DNA of 64,000 nt from Sesamum alatum (taxonomy: Eukaryota; Streptophyta; Magnoliopsida; Lamiales; Pedaliaceae): positions 34,785,966-34,849,965 of the forward strand of contig JACGWO010000001.1 in the NCBI GenBank assembly GCA_034509735.1, in the 5' to 3' direction. The notes beneath the pieces were generated by a model. That model was not told where the DNA came from. It searched no databases and was given only the letters and a program-made list of their open reading frames with translations. This document shows positions 23,101-34,609 of this stretch, piece after piece. Numbering within the stretch: position 1 is the stretch's first letter; the number at the start of each line of letters is the position of its first letter. A program made the position numbers and the translations under genes.

Positions 23101-24120
23101 GGCCTCTGTTTGCTCCTCCCGAAGTCGCCTTACCTCCATTCTGATGAGTTCTTCAATATTGTGATCAACGGGGAACAGTCCTCCCTCTGAGTTGGTCCCC
23201 CCTTCCTCAGAAAAACTCAGCGCCTTTCCTGAATTGGCACCATCCTTCCTCCTCTGATCCATCATGGCCTTATACCAATCGGGGTAGCCATGTATCTTGA
23301 AACAATCAGCCCTCTTATGTCCAGTCCTTTTGCAGTGGTTTCCTCTGTCTCCCTCCCTCTGTTAGTCCCTCTGCCATAGGGTTGTCCTCTTCGAATGTTC
23401 ATTGCCTTAGCCTGAATATTTCCCGTAGGGCCTTCATTGACCTCCCTCTATTTTTCAACATGGAGCACCATAGAGTAGGCCTTCCCCACAGTTGGTAGTG
23501 GTTCAAGGAGCAGGATTTGATTACGGACCCCATCGTAGGTCGCATGGAGTCCCATTAGGAACTGTACGAGTTGACTGGCAGCCGATTGGGCTATGATCTG
23601 CCTGCTCGCACCACAGGAACAGGAAGGGGTTAGGTTGAGACAGGCCAACTCATCCCACAACTTTTCCAGCTTGGTGAAGTAGGCAGTGACCGAAAGGTCT
23701 CCCTGAGTAGTGCTAGAAACATCCCTCTGAAGTTGATATAGGAGTGGCCCGTTGCTCTCGCCAAAACGGCTCTCAAGTTCAAGCCAGAGATCCCTGGCAG
23801 ACGTGGTATAGATGAAAGCTTTAGCAATGTCTTTGCTGATAAAGTTTAAGCGCCAGGATACTACCATGTAGTCTGCTCTCTGCCACTATTCAAACTCCTC
23901 AGTTCCTTCCCTCAGTCGTTCGAGGGTTCCGTCAATTAGCCCTAATTTGGATTTTGCCCCAAGTGTGAGGCACACGGCTCTTCACCATGTCAAGTAATTG
24001 ACTGCATTCAAGGGGACAAATACCAGGCTCTGGGTAATCTCCAGTCTGTAATTTTAATGCCTCTGCCTCTGCTGATTTCTATCGTGCAGCGTCTTTGCCT
24101 TGCTCTTCCTTCCCCGCCAT
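20052..24120 (-). pseudogene. Gag-pol polyprotein of copia E, broken
   Basis: The start is probably the ATG at 24120 (MAGKEEQG), with a stop after about 13 codons. The gag domain (23867-23448) has the W-LE-RF and LQ-D-S patterns of copia gag. A linker and protease follow (23265-22540) with active site WVVDSGATSHY, then the LWHRRLGH GAG-pre-integrase motif. The integrase (22521-21860) has the HADVWGP Asp, but the second catalytic block reads THNATEF, so its Asp is lost; VERKHQ follows. The RT start (21474-20962) holds LVAKGYSQ and LYGLKQAS. The frame then jumps to a post-palm segment (20965-20759), so YVDD is missing. RNase H (20530-20052) has TAEAEYRSM and CDNKAAL. Several stops and frameshifts are present. 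Confidence 0.9.
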
Positions 24121-24238
24121 GAGGGTTACTCAAGAAATTCAAGAAGTTCTAAAAAAGGGGGGGGGGGGGGGGAAACAGGGTATATGGTGGGTGAGAGATA
24201 GATTTACAACAGAACAGGACCAGAGACCATCAATAGAT

Positions 24239-24251
24239 GGCTCTGATACCA
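24239..24251 (-). other. Primer-binding site of copia E
   Basis: The plus strand GGCTCTGATACCA is TGGTATCAGAGCC on the minus strand, immediately next to the LTR end. It is complementary to initiator-Met tRNA. A 16-base G run (24157-24172) lies in the short leader. Confidence 0.88.
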
Positions 24252-24624
24252 TGTTCAGAGTTTGAGTAATGCGCAGCCATATCCATCGAAGAGAGGATGA
24301 AGAAGAAACACAGTGAAATAAGCAAGAAATTTAAAGTAAGAAGGCTAGGGTTTTCTATTCTGTAAACAAAAGAATGCAAGAGTTAATTTACATCTCAGGC
24401 CTGGGCTTGTTTAAATAGACGGGCCAAGGTCTGTTAACTGCCTGTACCAGACTAAAACAAACTAACCAATTGATACCAACTAACCCAACAAACTAACTGC
24501 TAAATCCCTAGCCCAAGAATCGTGTCTTCAAGGCTTACAACCATCACAACACAAACACGCTTTTGCTAAAGAAACGTCTGGGCTTACAGCATCTGAGCTT
24601 AACACAATATCTGGCCCTTTGACA
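24252..24624 (-). repeat. 5' LTR of copia E
   Basis: 373 bp, same length as the 3' LTR, starting TGTCAAAGGGCC on the minus strand and ending TGAACA before the PBS. Confidence 0.92.
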
Positions 24625-25379
24625 TTTTGTAATATCATAATTTTTGAATGAGTATGAGAATTTTGGGAAAATTTTAAAGTAGAGGCTATAGATCTGTGGT
24701 AGCATAGAATAGGTTGTGTTAAAACCCGAATAACTCACTATTTACAAATCCTATTTGTATGGTTCTTGTTTTAAATAAAACTTTAGAAGTATGAGAGTGT
24801 TTCAAGTATAAACAAGGCCTGTATCCAATTTATTTTGTTATGGGTAAAATTTATAATTTGGTATACAGATTCTGTCCAAGAAAACTATGAATAGGAATAA
24901 GAGAGATTATTAATAAATTTATTCTAATGATTTAATATACATATTTTATACCATTGGAAAGCTTAGGATGTCTAGTTTAATAAAAAAAAATTTAATTGGA
25001 TCGCTATAATTATGGTTATGATTTAATTAGTGAGTAATGGTAATGCTAGCGGTATTAATAGATTCAGAGGCGGTAAAGGAAATTCTTAAAATAATATAAA
25101 AAATAATTTTAATATAGCAATATATATATATACTGATGAAAATATAATTGAGTCTACTTTGTGTAGAAGAAAATGGATTAAGGATCTGAATCTCGTAGAA
25201 TAATTTATTAAAAAATTGGTTAGAAGTGTCCGAATAATGTCTAATGCGTTATTTAGGAATTACAATATTATCAATATATTGACTATAGTACTAGATCGAT
25301 CAAAAATATTACTTTGATAAACAAAAAAAAAAAAAAGATGGAATATGCAATAAGTGAGAAAGTTTCCTGAATGTATCAT

Positions 25380-25730
25380 CATAGTAGAAACCTCGAGATT
25401 TTGTGAGCAAGGAAAGTTGAGCCCAAAGTATATTGATTGTACTAAATATTGAAAGTGATTTGGACCAATAGCGTATCGATTAGCATTATCAACAAATTGT
25501 TACAATCATATGACGTATTCTATGTTACGCCAATACCAGTATGATCCTATCCATCCTATGTATGACCTAGAGATAGAAATTTCAGATGAATTACGTATGT
25601 AGAAGAGTTAATATAGATTTTGATTAAGAACGTAAGAAATTGAGGAACAAAGAAAATAACCATAGTTGTTCCATAATTCGGTAAGTTAATAAAAATTTCA
25701 AGGACGAAATTTTTATTAGGAGGGGAGAAT
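25380..25730 (+). pseudogene. Ty3/gypsy pol C-terminal remnant
   Basis: Degenerate translation resembles the end of a gypsy integrase: GKLSPKYI, then FGPIAYRLAL, SMLRQYQYDP and a LEIEISDELR-like stretch. It ends with the polypurine-rich stretch AGGAGGGGAGAAT just before the LTR start at 25731. There are several stops. Upstream protease, RT and RNase H are absent: only about 80 bases separate it from the partial 5' LTR copy. It matches the known order pol-PPT-LTR of chromovirus-type gypsy elements, but no chromodomain is seen. Confidence 0.75.
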
Positions 25731-28392
25731 TGTGACGCCCAAAAATTTTTATACATAATTATGGGATTAATTGGTAATTATTTAAGAAATGTAGTTAATT
25801 AGTAGATACATTATAACTAAATTGTGATCATACAAAAACTTGAACGGAGTCAATTGGAGCTTTATATAATATTTGAGAGCAATTTTATTAATGAAGAAAA
25901 TTAGGAAGGATGTAATGGGTATTTTGAAAAATTTTATTTAAAATTAAAAAAGAAAAAGGTAAGAAACTTTCTAATTTTATTTATTATTAATTTATATAAA
26001 TATATTATTTGATTCGTCCATTTATTAAATATGCTTTATACTATCCAACTTAGTGTTTAACCAAAAAAATTTATGATTTGAGTATTTATAATTTAGTGAT
26101 CGATTAAATGTCTCAATTGAATTATGGGTGTTATAGTTAGTAACTTAAACTACTTAATTTAGTAGATTTAATCATTTCTATGATAGATTTGTTCAGTTTA
26201 ATCGGGTGAAAGTTATATTTGAGAAATTGATATAAAAATTAGATAGGGATATTAGAAAATTATATTTGAAAAATATAATATTTATTAAAAAGGGATATGA
26301 AATTTTGGGATAATTTAATCCGGAAAATTTCTGTGCAGATTAGTCTCGGTAATTTATAATTTTCTTGCGCTATACTGGACCAAATATACTCTTTCTTGCG
26401 CAAATAAAAACTTAGGATGTCTACTAAAACTTTGTAGTTTTCAGCAGAAGCTAAATCCTTCATTTTCATCGGTAAAAATGACCAAATATTTTGTTACCCT
26501 ATTTATGCGGTAATCCAGATTAAGTGTGTTATACACTTTATAACTTGAGTTATAATGGTTCAATTTGTATGATTCTTTCAAAAAATAAAACTAGACACAT
26601 ATTATATTTTATTTTGTAAATATTATAATTTTTGAATGAGTATGGGAATTTTAAAAAAAATTTAAAGTAGAGGCTATAGATCTGTGGTAGCACAGAACAG
26701 GTTGTGTTAAAACCCGAATAACTCACTATTTACAAATGATTCTTGTTTTAAATGAAACTTGAGAAATATGAGAGTGTTTGGAGTATAAATAAGGCTTGTA
26801 TCCAATTTATTTTGTTTTGGGTAGAATTTATAAGTTGGTACACAGATTCTGTCAAAGAAAACCATAAATAGGAATAAGAGAGATTATTAACAAATTTATT
26901 ATAATGATTTAATATACATATTTTATACCAAGCTTAGGATGTCTAGTTTATCATACTAAAATAGTTTTTAAATTGGATTGTTATAATTATAGTTATGATT
27001 TAATTAGTGAGTAATGGTAATGCTGACGGGATTAACAGATTCAGAGGCGGTAAAGGAAATTCTTAAAAATAATATAATATCTGATTTTCATATAGCAATA
27101 TATATATATATATATATATATACTGATGGAAATATAATTGAGTCTACTTTATGTAGAAGAAAACGGATTAAGGATCTAAGTCTCGTAGAACAATATATTA
27201 AAAGATTAGTGAGAAGTGTCCGAATAATGTCTAATGCATTATTGAAGAATTACAGTATTATCGATATATTGACTATACGTCTGATAACTCATTATAGGAA
27301 ACGAGAACAACATACAAGGCTGAATACATCATTCTTACTAATTGAGTTATCGTAAAATCGAGGTAAGTAAATAATTAGCACGATCGGTATATGTTCCTTT
27401 TTCTCTCAGTGTTGTGTAGGTAAATTATTATGTAAGTCTATGATTTAAGTGGGACTGAGCTATTGTGATTTATGTGAGTTATTGATGATTATTTAAAATG
27501 ATTATATTGTGAAAGTGAAATGACGAAATGTATTGAAATATTCTATTTGTTGAATAATTTGTTGTTGGGCTTACAAATGATAATGTGTTGGTATGGACTT
27601 TTATGTGACTAGTAGCTTACAAGAACAATGATATATGGAAACGAGGGAGTGATGGAAACCAAATGTAATTAAGATATGAATACTCCTTGATGATATTGAA
27701 AAGCCTATGTGGCAAAATATAATGAAAAGAGCTATGATGCGAAATGAAAAGAGCTATGATGGGAAATGAAAGAGCTATGATGTGATATGAGCCTGCGTGG
27801 CACGTCAAGGGGATTCATATATATATGAACAAATAATGAGGTTGAGTTAGTGGGCAAAAACACTATATTACCGTTTTGGTAAGCCGACTAGGAAAAAACG
27901 AGTTTGATCGATTTTATGGTTGTGAACTGATTATGTGGAGAAATGAAATGAAAGGTGTTTGATTAAATTGAGTATAGTTTTTATATGTTGCTTACTTATG
28001 TCTTGTTTGGAAACTATATCCGAGGTACATGTATAGGTGGTGCTTGTTATTTACTTACTGAATTGCAGTCTCACTCCTCTGCAAATATTTTATAGGTAGA
28101 TCTTGTTATATTCACTTCATAGGAATAAGTCCATTGTGCGTTCTAAGTCAGGTCGGGCCAGTATGCGGAGTTCTCCTCACAAGTCAAGAACATTAGAAGT
28201 TATAAAATGTTGAGAACGTTATTACATATTAAAAGTGGGGGTGAGATAAATATGCTTGCTGTGATGACATGACTACGTGTATATATGTTCAGCAGAGACT
28301 AAATTATGTGCATATTTATATATATAAACAAGGTTTACATGAAGTGTATATTTAGGGGAGATAGAGTTGTAGTGCCGTTAGAGAGTGCTACA
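25731..28392 (+). repeat. Ty3/gypsy LTR
   Basis: A 2662-bp candidate LTR beginning TGTGACGCCC right after a polypurine stretch and ending GAGTGCTACA. The interior 26214-27290 is duplicated in the split copy at 19370/24625. A (TA)n run lies near 27099-27122. A run of short overlapping ORFs (for example 27014-27355) has no recognisable domain and lies in repeat sequence. The right boundary is inferred from the CA end only. Confidence 0.65.
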
Positions 28393-28788
28393 AACTAAAC
28401 GTATTTAACTTATATTTTGGGCTTAATTAATTAAAGGGTTGAATTAACCTTGATGAATTTATTTTAACTAAATTAGCTATGTCTAATTGAATTGAGAAAA
28501 GCCCAAAAAGAAAAGAATAAAAATAATTAATTGATTAGATTAATTAACTATAATCAGACCTTAATTTATTGTACAAATTAATGCATTAATTAGATATTAA
28601 TTAATTTGGGATATTTCGATAATCTTGGACCCAATTATCCAATGGCCGTAGCCCAACTCCACCACTGGAGCCCCACCCGAATTCCAAATTCTTCACAAAT
28701 GAACGATTTTGCGGAACCAGATATCAAAACTCTCTTGCTCTTTGTACAAGAAAAAGAGGAAAAGTAAATAAATTAAACAAAAAAGAAA
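28393..28788 (+). promoter_or_regulatory. Upstream region and likely 5' UTR of the methyltransferase gene
   Basis: About 400 bases between the gypsy LTR end and the gene. It is AT-rich up to 28620, then more mixed sequence with CCAAT at 28637-28641. There is no clear TATA box. An out-of-frame ATG near 28699 could form a short upstream ORF. The proximity of the LTR means the promoter is partly repeat-derived or very short. Confidence 0.4.
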
Positions 28789-29475
28789 ATGAAATTCACT
28801 GACTCGCCTGTGGTCGAGCTGTCCGTGCACGGCACGCGCCTCTCAATCCAGCAGGACAACGGCTCGATGCACGTCGGTACCTCCGTCTGGCCTTGCTCTT
28901 TAGTTCTCGTCAAGTTCGCAGAGCGCTGGGACCCGCTGAGATGCGCCGCCGCCGACAACCCCTACGCCGACCTCTTAAACTTCTCCAACAAGCGGGGGAT
29001 CGAGCTTGGCGCCGGCTGCGGGGCCGCCGCCATGGGGCTCTACTTGCTTGGCCTCCATGAGGTGGTTCTGACCGACATCGCCCCCGTCATGCCGGCGTTG
29101 AAGCACAATCTGAAGCGCAACAAACCAGCGTTGAAGAAAACCCTAAAGACTGCGCAATTGTACTGGGGGAACGAGGAGCAGGTGAAATCGCTGAAGCCGC
29201 CGTTCGATTTCGTGATCGCGGCGGATGTGGTTTATCTGGAAGAGACAGTGGCTCCGTTGATTAAAGCGATGGAAAGGTTGGTGGCGGATGACGGCGTCGT
29301 ACTGTTAGGCTACCAGTTGAGGTCGCCAGAGGCGCATAAGTTGTTCTGGGAAATGTGTCCTGAAGTGTTTGAGGTGCAGAGGATTCCGCACGTGCATTTG
29401 CATCCGGAATATGCATACGAGGAGACCGACGTCTATGTTTTCAGGAAGAAGAAGAAGGAGGGGCAGAATTCTTGA
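28789..29475 (+). CDS. METTL21-like SAM-dependent protein methyltransferase
   Basis: Complete intron-free ORF of 228 residues, the only intact ordinary gene here. It belongs to the Methyltransf_16 (METTL21-like) family of seven-beta-strand enzymes, which use S-adenosylmethionine and mostly methylate lysines of proteins such as chaperones and elongation factors. Visible motifs: G-T-S-V-W-P near residue 30 (the family's usual lead-in), motif I IELGAGCGAAAMGL at about 70-85 for SAM binding, an acidic VLTDI at about 92-97, YWGNEEQ at about 124-130, and FDFVIAADVVYLEE at about 139-153 with the DVVY signature of the family. The C-terminus is a basic tail (RKKKKEG). The length agrees with small plant family members. 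The start was chosen as the first in-frame ATG, with a normal N-terminus. Codon use is GC-rich compared with its AT-rich flanks. Its specific substrate cannot be read from the sequence. Confidence 0.93.
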   Translation: MKFTDSPVVELSVHGTRLSIQQDNGSMHVGTSVWPCSLVLVKFAERWDPLRCAAADNPYADLLNFSNKRGIELGAGCGAAAMGLYLLGLHEVVLTDIAPVMPALKHNLKRNKPALKKTLKTAQLYWGNEEQVKSLKPPFDFVIAADVVYLEETVAPLIKAMERLVADDGVVLLGYQLRSPEAHKLFWEMCPEVFEVQRIPHVHLHPEYAYEETDVYVFRKKKKEGQNS

Positions 29476-32094
29476 CGGGTTTAAAATTGTGGTAAGACTT
29501 TTTCTTCTTTCATGCAAGAAATTGAAATTCAGTAGTGATTAATTGGAAAAGTGCACTAAACAGTGGCTTAGATATGAGGTTTATATGCACAGTGTTATGC
29601 AAAAGCTTCTTAAATTGTACTCCTAGAAGAAAATAACAGGGAAGAAAGATATGGAGTAGATTGTCTGAATACCCAATCGGAATTTAGTTATCCTGATTGA
29701 GTTAGTTTTTGTGTTTCCTTCCATTTCTTCAATAATTAGTTTGGATTAAAGTTTTTAATCAATCTTTAACAATTTTGTTGTTAATTTTTTGGCTAAAAAA
29801 TTTTAACATTTTGGGTTGAAGTAATTCCAGTGGACGTTGAGTAGCTTGATCTATAGAAGACCTAAAGTCGATCTCAAACTTCATAGTTACTTCGTTCTAA
29901 TCTAGCTGCAGCTTTCTTCATAAAATTCCACTTGCAGATACATGATGAAGAACATTACAAAGGAAGGCCGTCCAGTCTCTGCCGCCCAGAGATACCTAAT
30001 TTGTAGGAGATACAAGCCAAGGGAGTTTATTTCTTAATATTGCGAATTGATGTTGTCATCTTGTTGGTCTATCTTGTGGTAGTATTGTACGTGCAAGATG
30101 TTATGGTTGGTGTTAATATGAGTTATTAGCATCTGTTTTCAGACCAATCCTCTTTTTCTTCAACTGTAGTATTTGCTGTTAGACAATATCATGGAATATT
30201 TACCTGGAAGAGAACAATGGAATAAGGTGAATAGATACTAGCTCCATGTTACACAAACGGTGTTCAGATGCTAAGATTGCAATAGAGGATGTGGACATCT
30301 TAGTGGTTGTTTTGGTTGGTACAGCATCTTAAAATATAGATTTCAAAGCACGTTCGAGTAGGAGCAAAGCTGGGGCTTAACCTTCTATTAGGCAATCTTG
30401 CATTGCGTCTGCTTCTTGTATCCCTTTAACTGTATGAAGTTATGAAAGCTACTTAAGTGAAGTTTGAAGTGCTTCCACGCTTGATGGTTTTGGGATTGAG
30501 CATAGCTTTTAGCTATAGAATTCAAAGCTGTATCTCTTTGACTGCGTAGAATCATTGAACCTATTTCTATGAGTTCAAATTCCCATCATGTGTTATGGTT
30601 TTGGCGTTGCATTCTATTTGATGCAGAATGCAGACCATCCTCAAGTTGTCGACGAATACTGCCTGCATAGTTTCTGGGGCAACATACTTTATGGAATGGG
30701 CATATAGTGAAATGAAAGGTTATCATTGATTTGGAATAATACAACTTCACCATGTAAGGTAATGCCCCTGGTACGTTAGAAGGAGATGTAATGAAAGAAC
30801 TCTTTGGTTGCATCTCATTTTGGTAACCTTGAAATAAAGATTTATAAAGATCAGTAGTTAGGAAACTAGTGTTCAATTGCTGCCTAAGTGGATACCTGCA
30901 CATTATTGCGGTTGGTAAAACAAATGAGACTTTAGGCCAAGTGCACGAGAAACTGCAGCATCTCTGGCCTATCTGTTGCCACTGGACCGAGGTTTGCGCA
31001 GTGATCCTCCCCCACCTGTGGCAAGATGTCCGGGTGTAATGTACATGCTATGAGTGTGGTGCACCAAATGCACTTTCATCGTTGGTCTAACATGTAACAA
31101 GAACCACATGCAGTGGCGTCATTATAGGTTCGATTAACCAAAACCGTGTTATTATTGAATGATGAAATGCCATCTCGACATGGGAACCAAATGGAGAAAG
31201 GCAGTGGTTGGTAACTTGGTTATATGAATTTCTTTTGTGAGTTATAAGGCTGATGTTGCACCATTCATTCCTAGATGGAGCTTGAGCTGAGTTTATAGGT
31301 ACTTGTCATGGATTTGATATATATATATATATATATGTTTAATTAAACCACCAAGAGTTGGATTTGAGATATACAACTGAATACATTTGTAATTTAGGTC
31401 TGTCAGGTGAGTCTAGCTTTGCATGAAGCTTCATGGTAGGCCTTCACTTTATGTTCTTCTAGCCAAATAATATTTAAGCATTCACTAGACGTAATGAATT
31501 CATGAGGTAAGTTCAATAAGCACAGCCTAATAACCCTGACACACTCAAACCATATGGGATTAAGTTATTTTGTGAAAAATAAGTTTGTCTTAGTTATTCA
31601 ATTCTAGTGAGTTTCATTATACCTTAATAAGTGTTTTAATACTTAGTATTCATTATAAGTTTTCATAACAAGTATTGTGCATGACCACCCCAGAACAACA
31701 AGGAGTATAAGATTGAATAATGCTGAATGGTGGACCGCCTTTTTTTGCCTAGTTGTGTCCTAGTCACTTAAGTTGGGTGCGGGGGCGGGAGTGGCAGTGA
31801 GAGAGCGACAAAAATCAAATTTTATAAGTATTGAAGCGGCTTAGAGTGCTTATTATAAAAAAAGTTTTAACATATATTATATTAATAAAATTCTCAAAAA
31901 AATATAAGAAATAATCAATTCAAGCAGATATAGAGTTGCAAATTTTGATTTTTAAATAAAGAAATGGTCCATTTGTCTGTAAGGTTCATGTAGAACATGG
32001 AGAGAGTAATATTCAAATTGAATATGAACTTATCCTCGAATTCCAAATTTAAAAATAATTAACAAAAATAAAAGAAGAAAGCGTGTATGGACAG
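29476..32094. other. 3' flank of the gene and spacer
   Basis: The first several hundred bases probably include the 3' UTR. No other gene is recognised: ORFs such as 30586-30903 (minus) have no domain and look random. A (TA)n microsatellite lies near 31317-31337. I see no repeat ends or RNA genes I can support. Confidence 0.5.
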
Positions 32095-32471
32095 TGATGG
32101 TGAATAATTCGGAAGGAACGTAGTCTACACATGTTTGCACCAAATCAATGCAAGACGCTAGAAAAAAGTAATGAAATGTGTAAAGTTGCATTATTATTCA
32201 TAGAAAAAAGATGAGTTTACAATGATTTCACCCCCCTATTTATAGTAAATTTTTGGGGGTGAAATTACAACGTTGCCCTTTGATCCTACGGTCTAAAATT
32301 GATCTGTTGAGTGTATTTTCGTCGTTTTGCCAGCCCACTTCTTTCTTAACTTCCCTTCTCTCAACTTCCCTCAACTTCTCTTCCAACCTCCTTCAACTTC
32401 TATTTGGGGCTTTGGCGCAATTAACAATAAGTTTGAGGGTCTTTTTGCAAACTTGGTTTTTCTCCACATCA
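32095..32471 (-). repeat. 3' LTR of the Tat-like gypsy element
   Basis: 377 bp, minus-strand start TGATGTGGAG and end TTCACCATCA. It is preceded on the minus strand by a GGGGGGCTAC polypurine stretch. A near-identical copy lies at 37141-37520. Confidence 0.9.
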
Positions 32472-33978
32472 GTAGCCCCCCAACTTCCAAATGTTTTGGA
32501 AAATTTGGAAGTTCTAACAAATAATTTGGTTTTAATTAATCTTCCTCTTCTTGATAATGTTCCCTTTTGATGTAGGGTCTTCTTCTTCTGGGATTCCTCT
32601 TGGCACAAATTCTCCTTCTACTGGAGCTCTTTTTCCTTCTTGCTCCTTCTTCTACTAGGGCTCTTTTCCCTCCGACCTTCTACTTCTGCCATGGGTTTCT
32701 TCCTTCTTGGGACCCTTCTTCATGTAAGCTCTTTCTCTTTCGACTCTACTCTTGGTTCAATTCCTTCCCTTGCTGGGATTCCTTATCTTCTATGTATGCA
32801 CTTGGTGGGATATTCTGACTTTCTTCCTCTTGCTTTGTTTGGCCTGCCTACTTGGTCTCAGCCACATTGCAGAAAGACGTTGAAACGAGTTGGCTCAGGT
32901 ATATGGCTCTTCATTCCTTTCCTTGCAATAGTTTTCATTCTTCAACTTCCAAAAGTCATCCTTCATTAATCTGGAAGAAATAAAAATAATTTGCTAGTTC
33001 GAAAGAATTTCCGGATGCCACGCACTTTAAGAAAATGTCCAACGAGGCGTCGTTGGCAGTTCGTCGATGGTGGGTCGTGGCACGGCTGAGGTATGCCTTA
33101 GCTGGGATCTGGATGTGGCGCCCCTCTTGGCCTGGACGTGGCCGAGGCACGCCTCGGCCAGTGGCGTGTGCCTCGGCCAAGCCTCGGTTGAGGCCGCCTC
33201 GGTCAGATTTCAATCGAGGGTGTCTTGTTGCCCCTCCTTCTTCCTCACTTGCTTGCTGAAGTGGTTGATTTTGATCACGAGGTGATTTCGGTTTATGGCA
33301 CCTGGAACATTCGTTTGACTTGCTAGATATTCCCAGATTTTAGAATTAGAAAAAAGTTGAAAACTCCTCGATTTCCTTTGATAGCGCAAGCCCCCTGCTT
33401 CAAACCTCGAGGTCGCGCATCAGCCACTTCTCTCCTAATTGTTTTGCGTACTTCGAAGAGTTCTTCCGGTGTTTGCGGGATCTCGGCGCCACTTCCTCTC
33501 TTGTGGCTTTTTGATATCTTGTTCATCTTTGGGAGAGTTGTTAAGGACTCGCTCTTCTATCCCTTCCTCTCCACCGTTGTAACACGTTTCTTTCTAGAGG
33601 CTTGGTGTGTTGTTCTTGCAAGCACACTTCGCGAGTTCGTTCTCGCTTTTCGTAACCTCGTATGCCGCCGTGGTGGCTAGGGGGACCTTGCCCCTTTGAT
33701 GGTTGTTGTAATTGTGTTGTGTTGCGTTACATTTAGATCACCTCGCGTCGCGGGGCATCATATTGATCTGTTCAAACAGCTCTGTGGGAGTTCCCTTGGT
33801 TGGAACATTTTGTAACTTCGCGAGAGTTCTTTGTCATTTTGAGGAACTTCTTAAGAGTTATCCTTATCAAAATATTCTTGGAATTTTGCAAGGGTTCTTT
33901 TTTACTATGTTATCAAATTTTGTTTCTCTATTATTTATTACGTTGAGTTGTTTTTTCTCTAATTAACTTTCAAATGTA
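32472..33978 (-). other. Untranslated region between pol and 3' LTR of the Tat-like element
   Basis: About 1.5 kb without recognised domains. Plus-strand ORFs of about 109 codons (32640-32969) and 107 codons (33357-33680) are antisense to the element. Tat-lineage elements sometimes carry antisense ORFs here, but these translations show no recognisable domain, so I do not call genes. Confidence 0.5.
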
Positions 33979-34495
33979 AGGGGCAATCCCCCTCTTACAA
34001 GAAAAATATTAAACTAAATACTTATAAGTTGAACTGAATATCAAGGTGAAGGGCAAACCCCCTCTTTTTTGGATAGAGGGGCAATTCCCCTCTTTTAAAC
34101 AAGATATTAAGGTGAGGGGTCATCCCCTCTTTTAGGTAAAATATTAACGTGAGGGGTCATCCCTCTTTCAGACAAAATAATACTGTGAGGGGCAGTCCCC
34201 CTCTTATAAATATAATATTAGTGTGGGGGGCAATCCCCCTATGAGAGGCAGTCCCTCTCTTTTAGATGATGTTTCAGATGCTAGGGGCAATCCCCCTATT
34301 AGAGGCAGTCCCTCTCTTTGAAAATGATGTTTAAGTATTAGGGGCAGTCCCCCTATGAGAGGCAGTCCCTCTCTTTATTATTTTGGGGCGATCCCCCTAT
34401 GAGAGGCAGTCCCTCTCTTTATTATTTTGGGGCGATCCCCCTATGAGAGGCAGTCCCTCTCTTTATTATTTCGGGGTAATCCCCCTTTTTGCAAC
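33979..34495. repeat. Tandem array of GGGG/CCCC hairpin repeats
   Basis: About 15 short units, each containing an inverted repeat such as GAGGGGCAGTCCCCCTC or GAGAGGCAGTCCCTCTC, separated by AT-rich spacers with ATATTA or TTATTATTTT. The last part is three near-identical 44-bp units (about 34340-34480). Earlier units are longer and more diverged. It lies between pol and the 3' LTR, where Tat-type elements often carry satellite-like arrays. Confidence 0.85.
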
Positions 34496-34609
34496 AAATA
34501 AAACATATAGGCGATAAGAACTTGTCAAAAGGAAAATTTCATTACCATAATTAGGGGTACAAGAAAGTCTTAAATGATAAAACTTCATATAACTTAAAAC
34601 GGGAAAAAT

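Larger units (their letters stand above)
19776..24624 (-). mobile_element. Copia element E, complete ends, RT palm deleted
   Basis: A 4849-bp minus-strand Ty1/copia element with 373-bp LTRs on each side (19776-20148 and 24252-24624; about 17 differences by eye, near 4-5 percent), TSD TTTTG, PBS 24251-24239 and a polypurine tract at 20161-20149. It belongs to a different copia lineage from the long-LTR elements (373-bp versus 2-kb LTRs, and a DSGA protease). The polyprotein is broken and lacks the catalytic part of RT. Confidence 0.92.
19370..25300 (+). repeat. Partial gypsy LTR copy, split by copia E
   Basis: Positions 19370-19775 plus 24625-25300 together match 26214-27290, inside the gypsy LTR downstream. 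The match includes the shared blocks around AGGATGTCTACTAAAACTTTGTAG and GGATTAAGGATCT. The copy is interrupted by the complete element E. The strand is inferred from the pol remnant at 25380. It is probably the remains of the 5' LTR of the same gypsy element. Confidence 0.65.

Noticed and set aside
24157..24172. Run of 16 G
   Set aside because: Homopolymer in the copia E leader; may be slippage or sequencing noise, with no functional support.
27014..27355. 113-codon ORF in AT-rich DNA
   Set aside because: Lies within the gypsy LTR and includes a (TA)n run; the duplicated copy at 25030-25300 is not open.
30586..30903. 105-codon minus-strand ORF downstream of the methyltransferase gene
   Set aside because: No recognisable domain or splice-supported context; length expected by chance in this amount of non-coding DNA.
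33979..34495. Short regularly spaced repeats resembling a CRISPR array
   Set aside because: Plant nuclear context, irregular unit length, spacers are AT-rich repeats and not unique; it is a tandem repeat inside a gypsy element.
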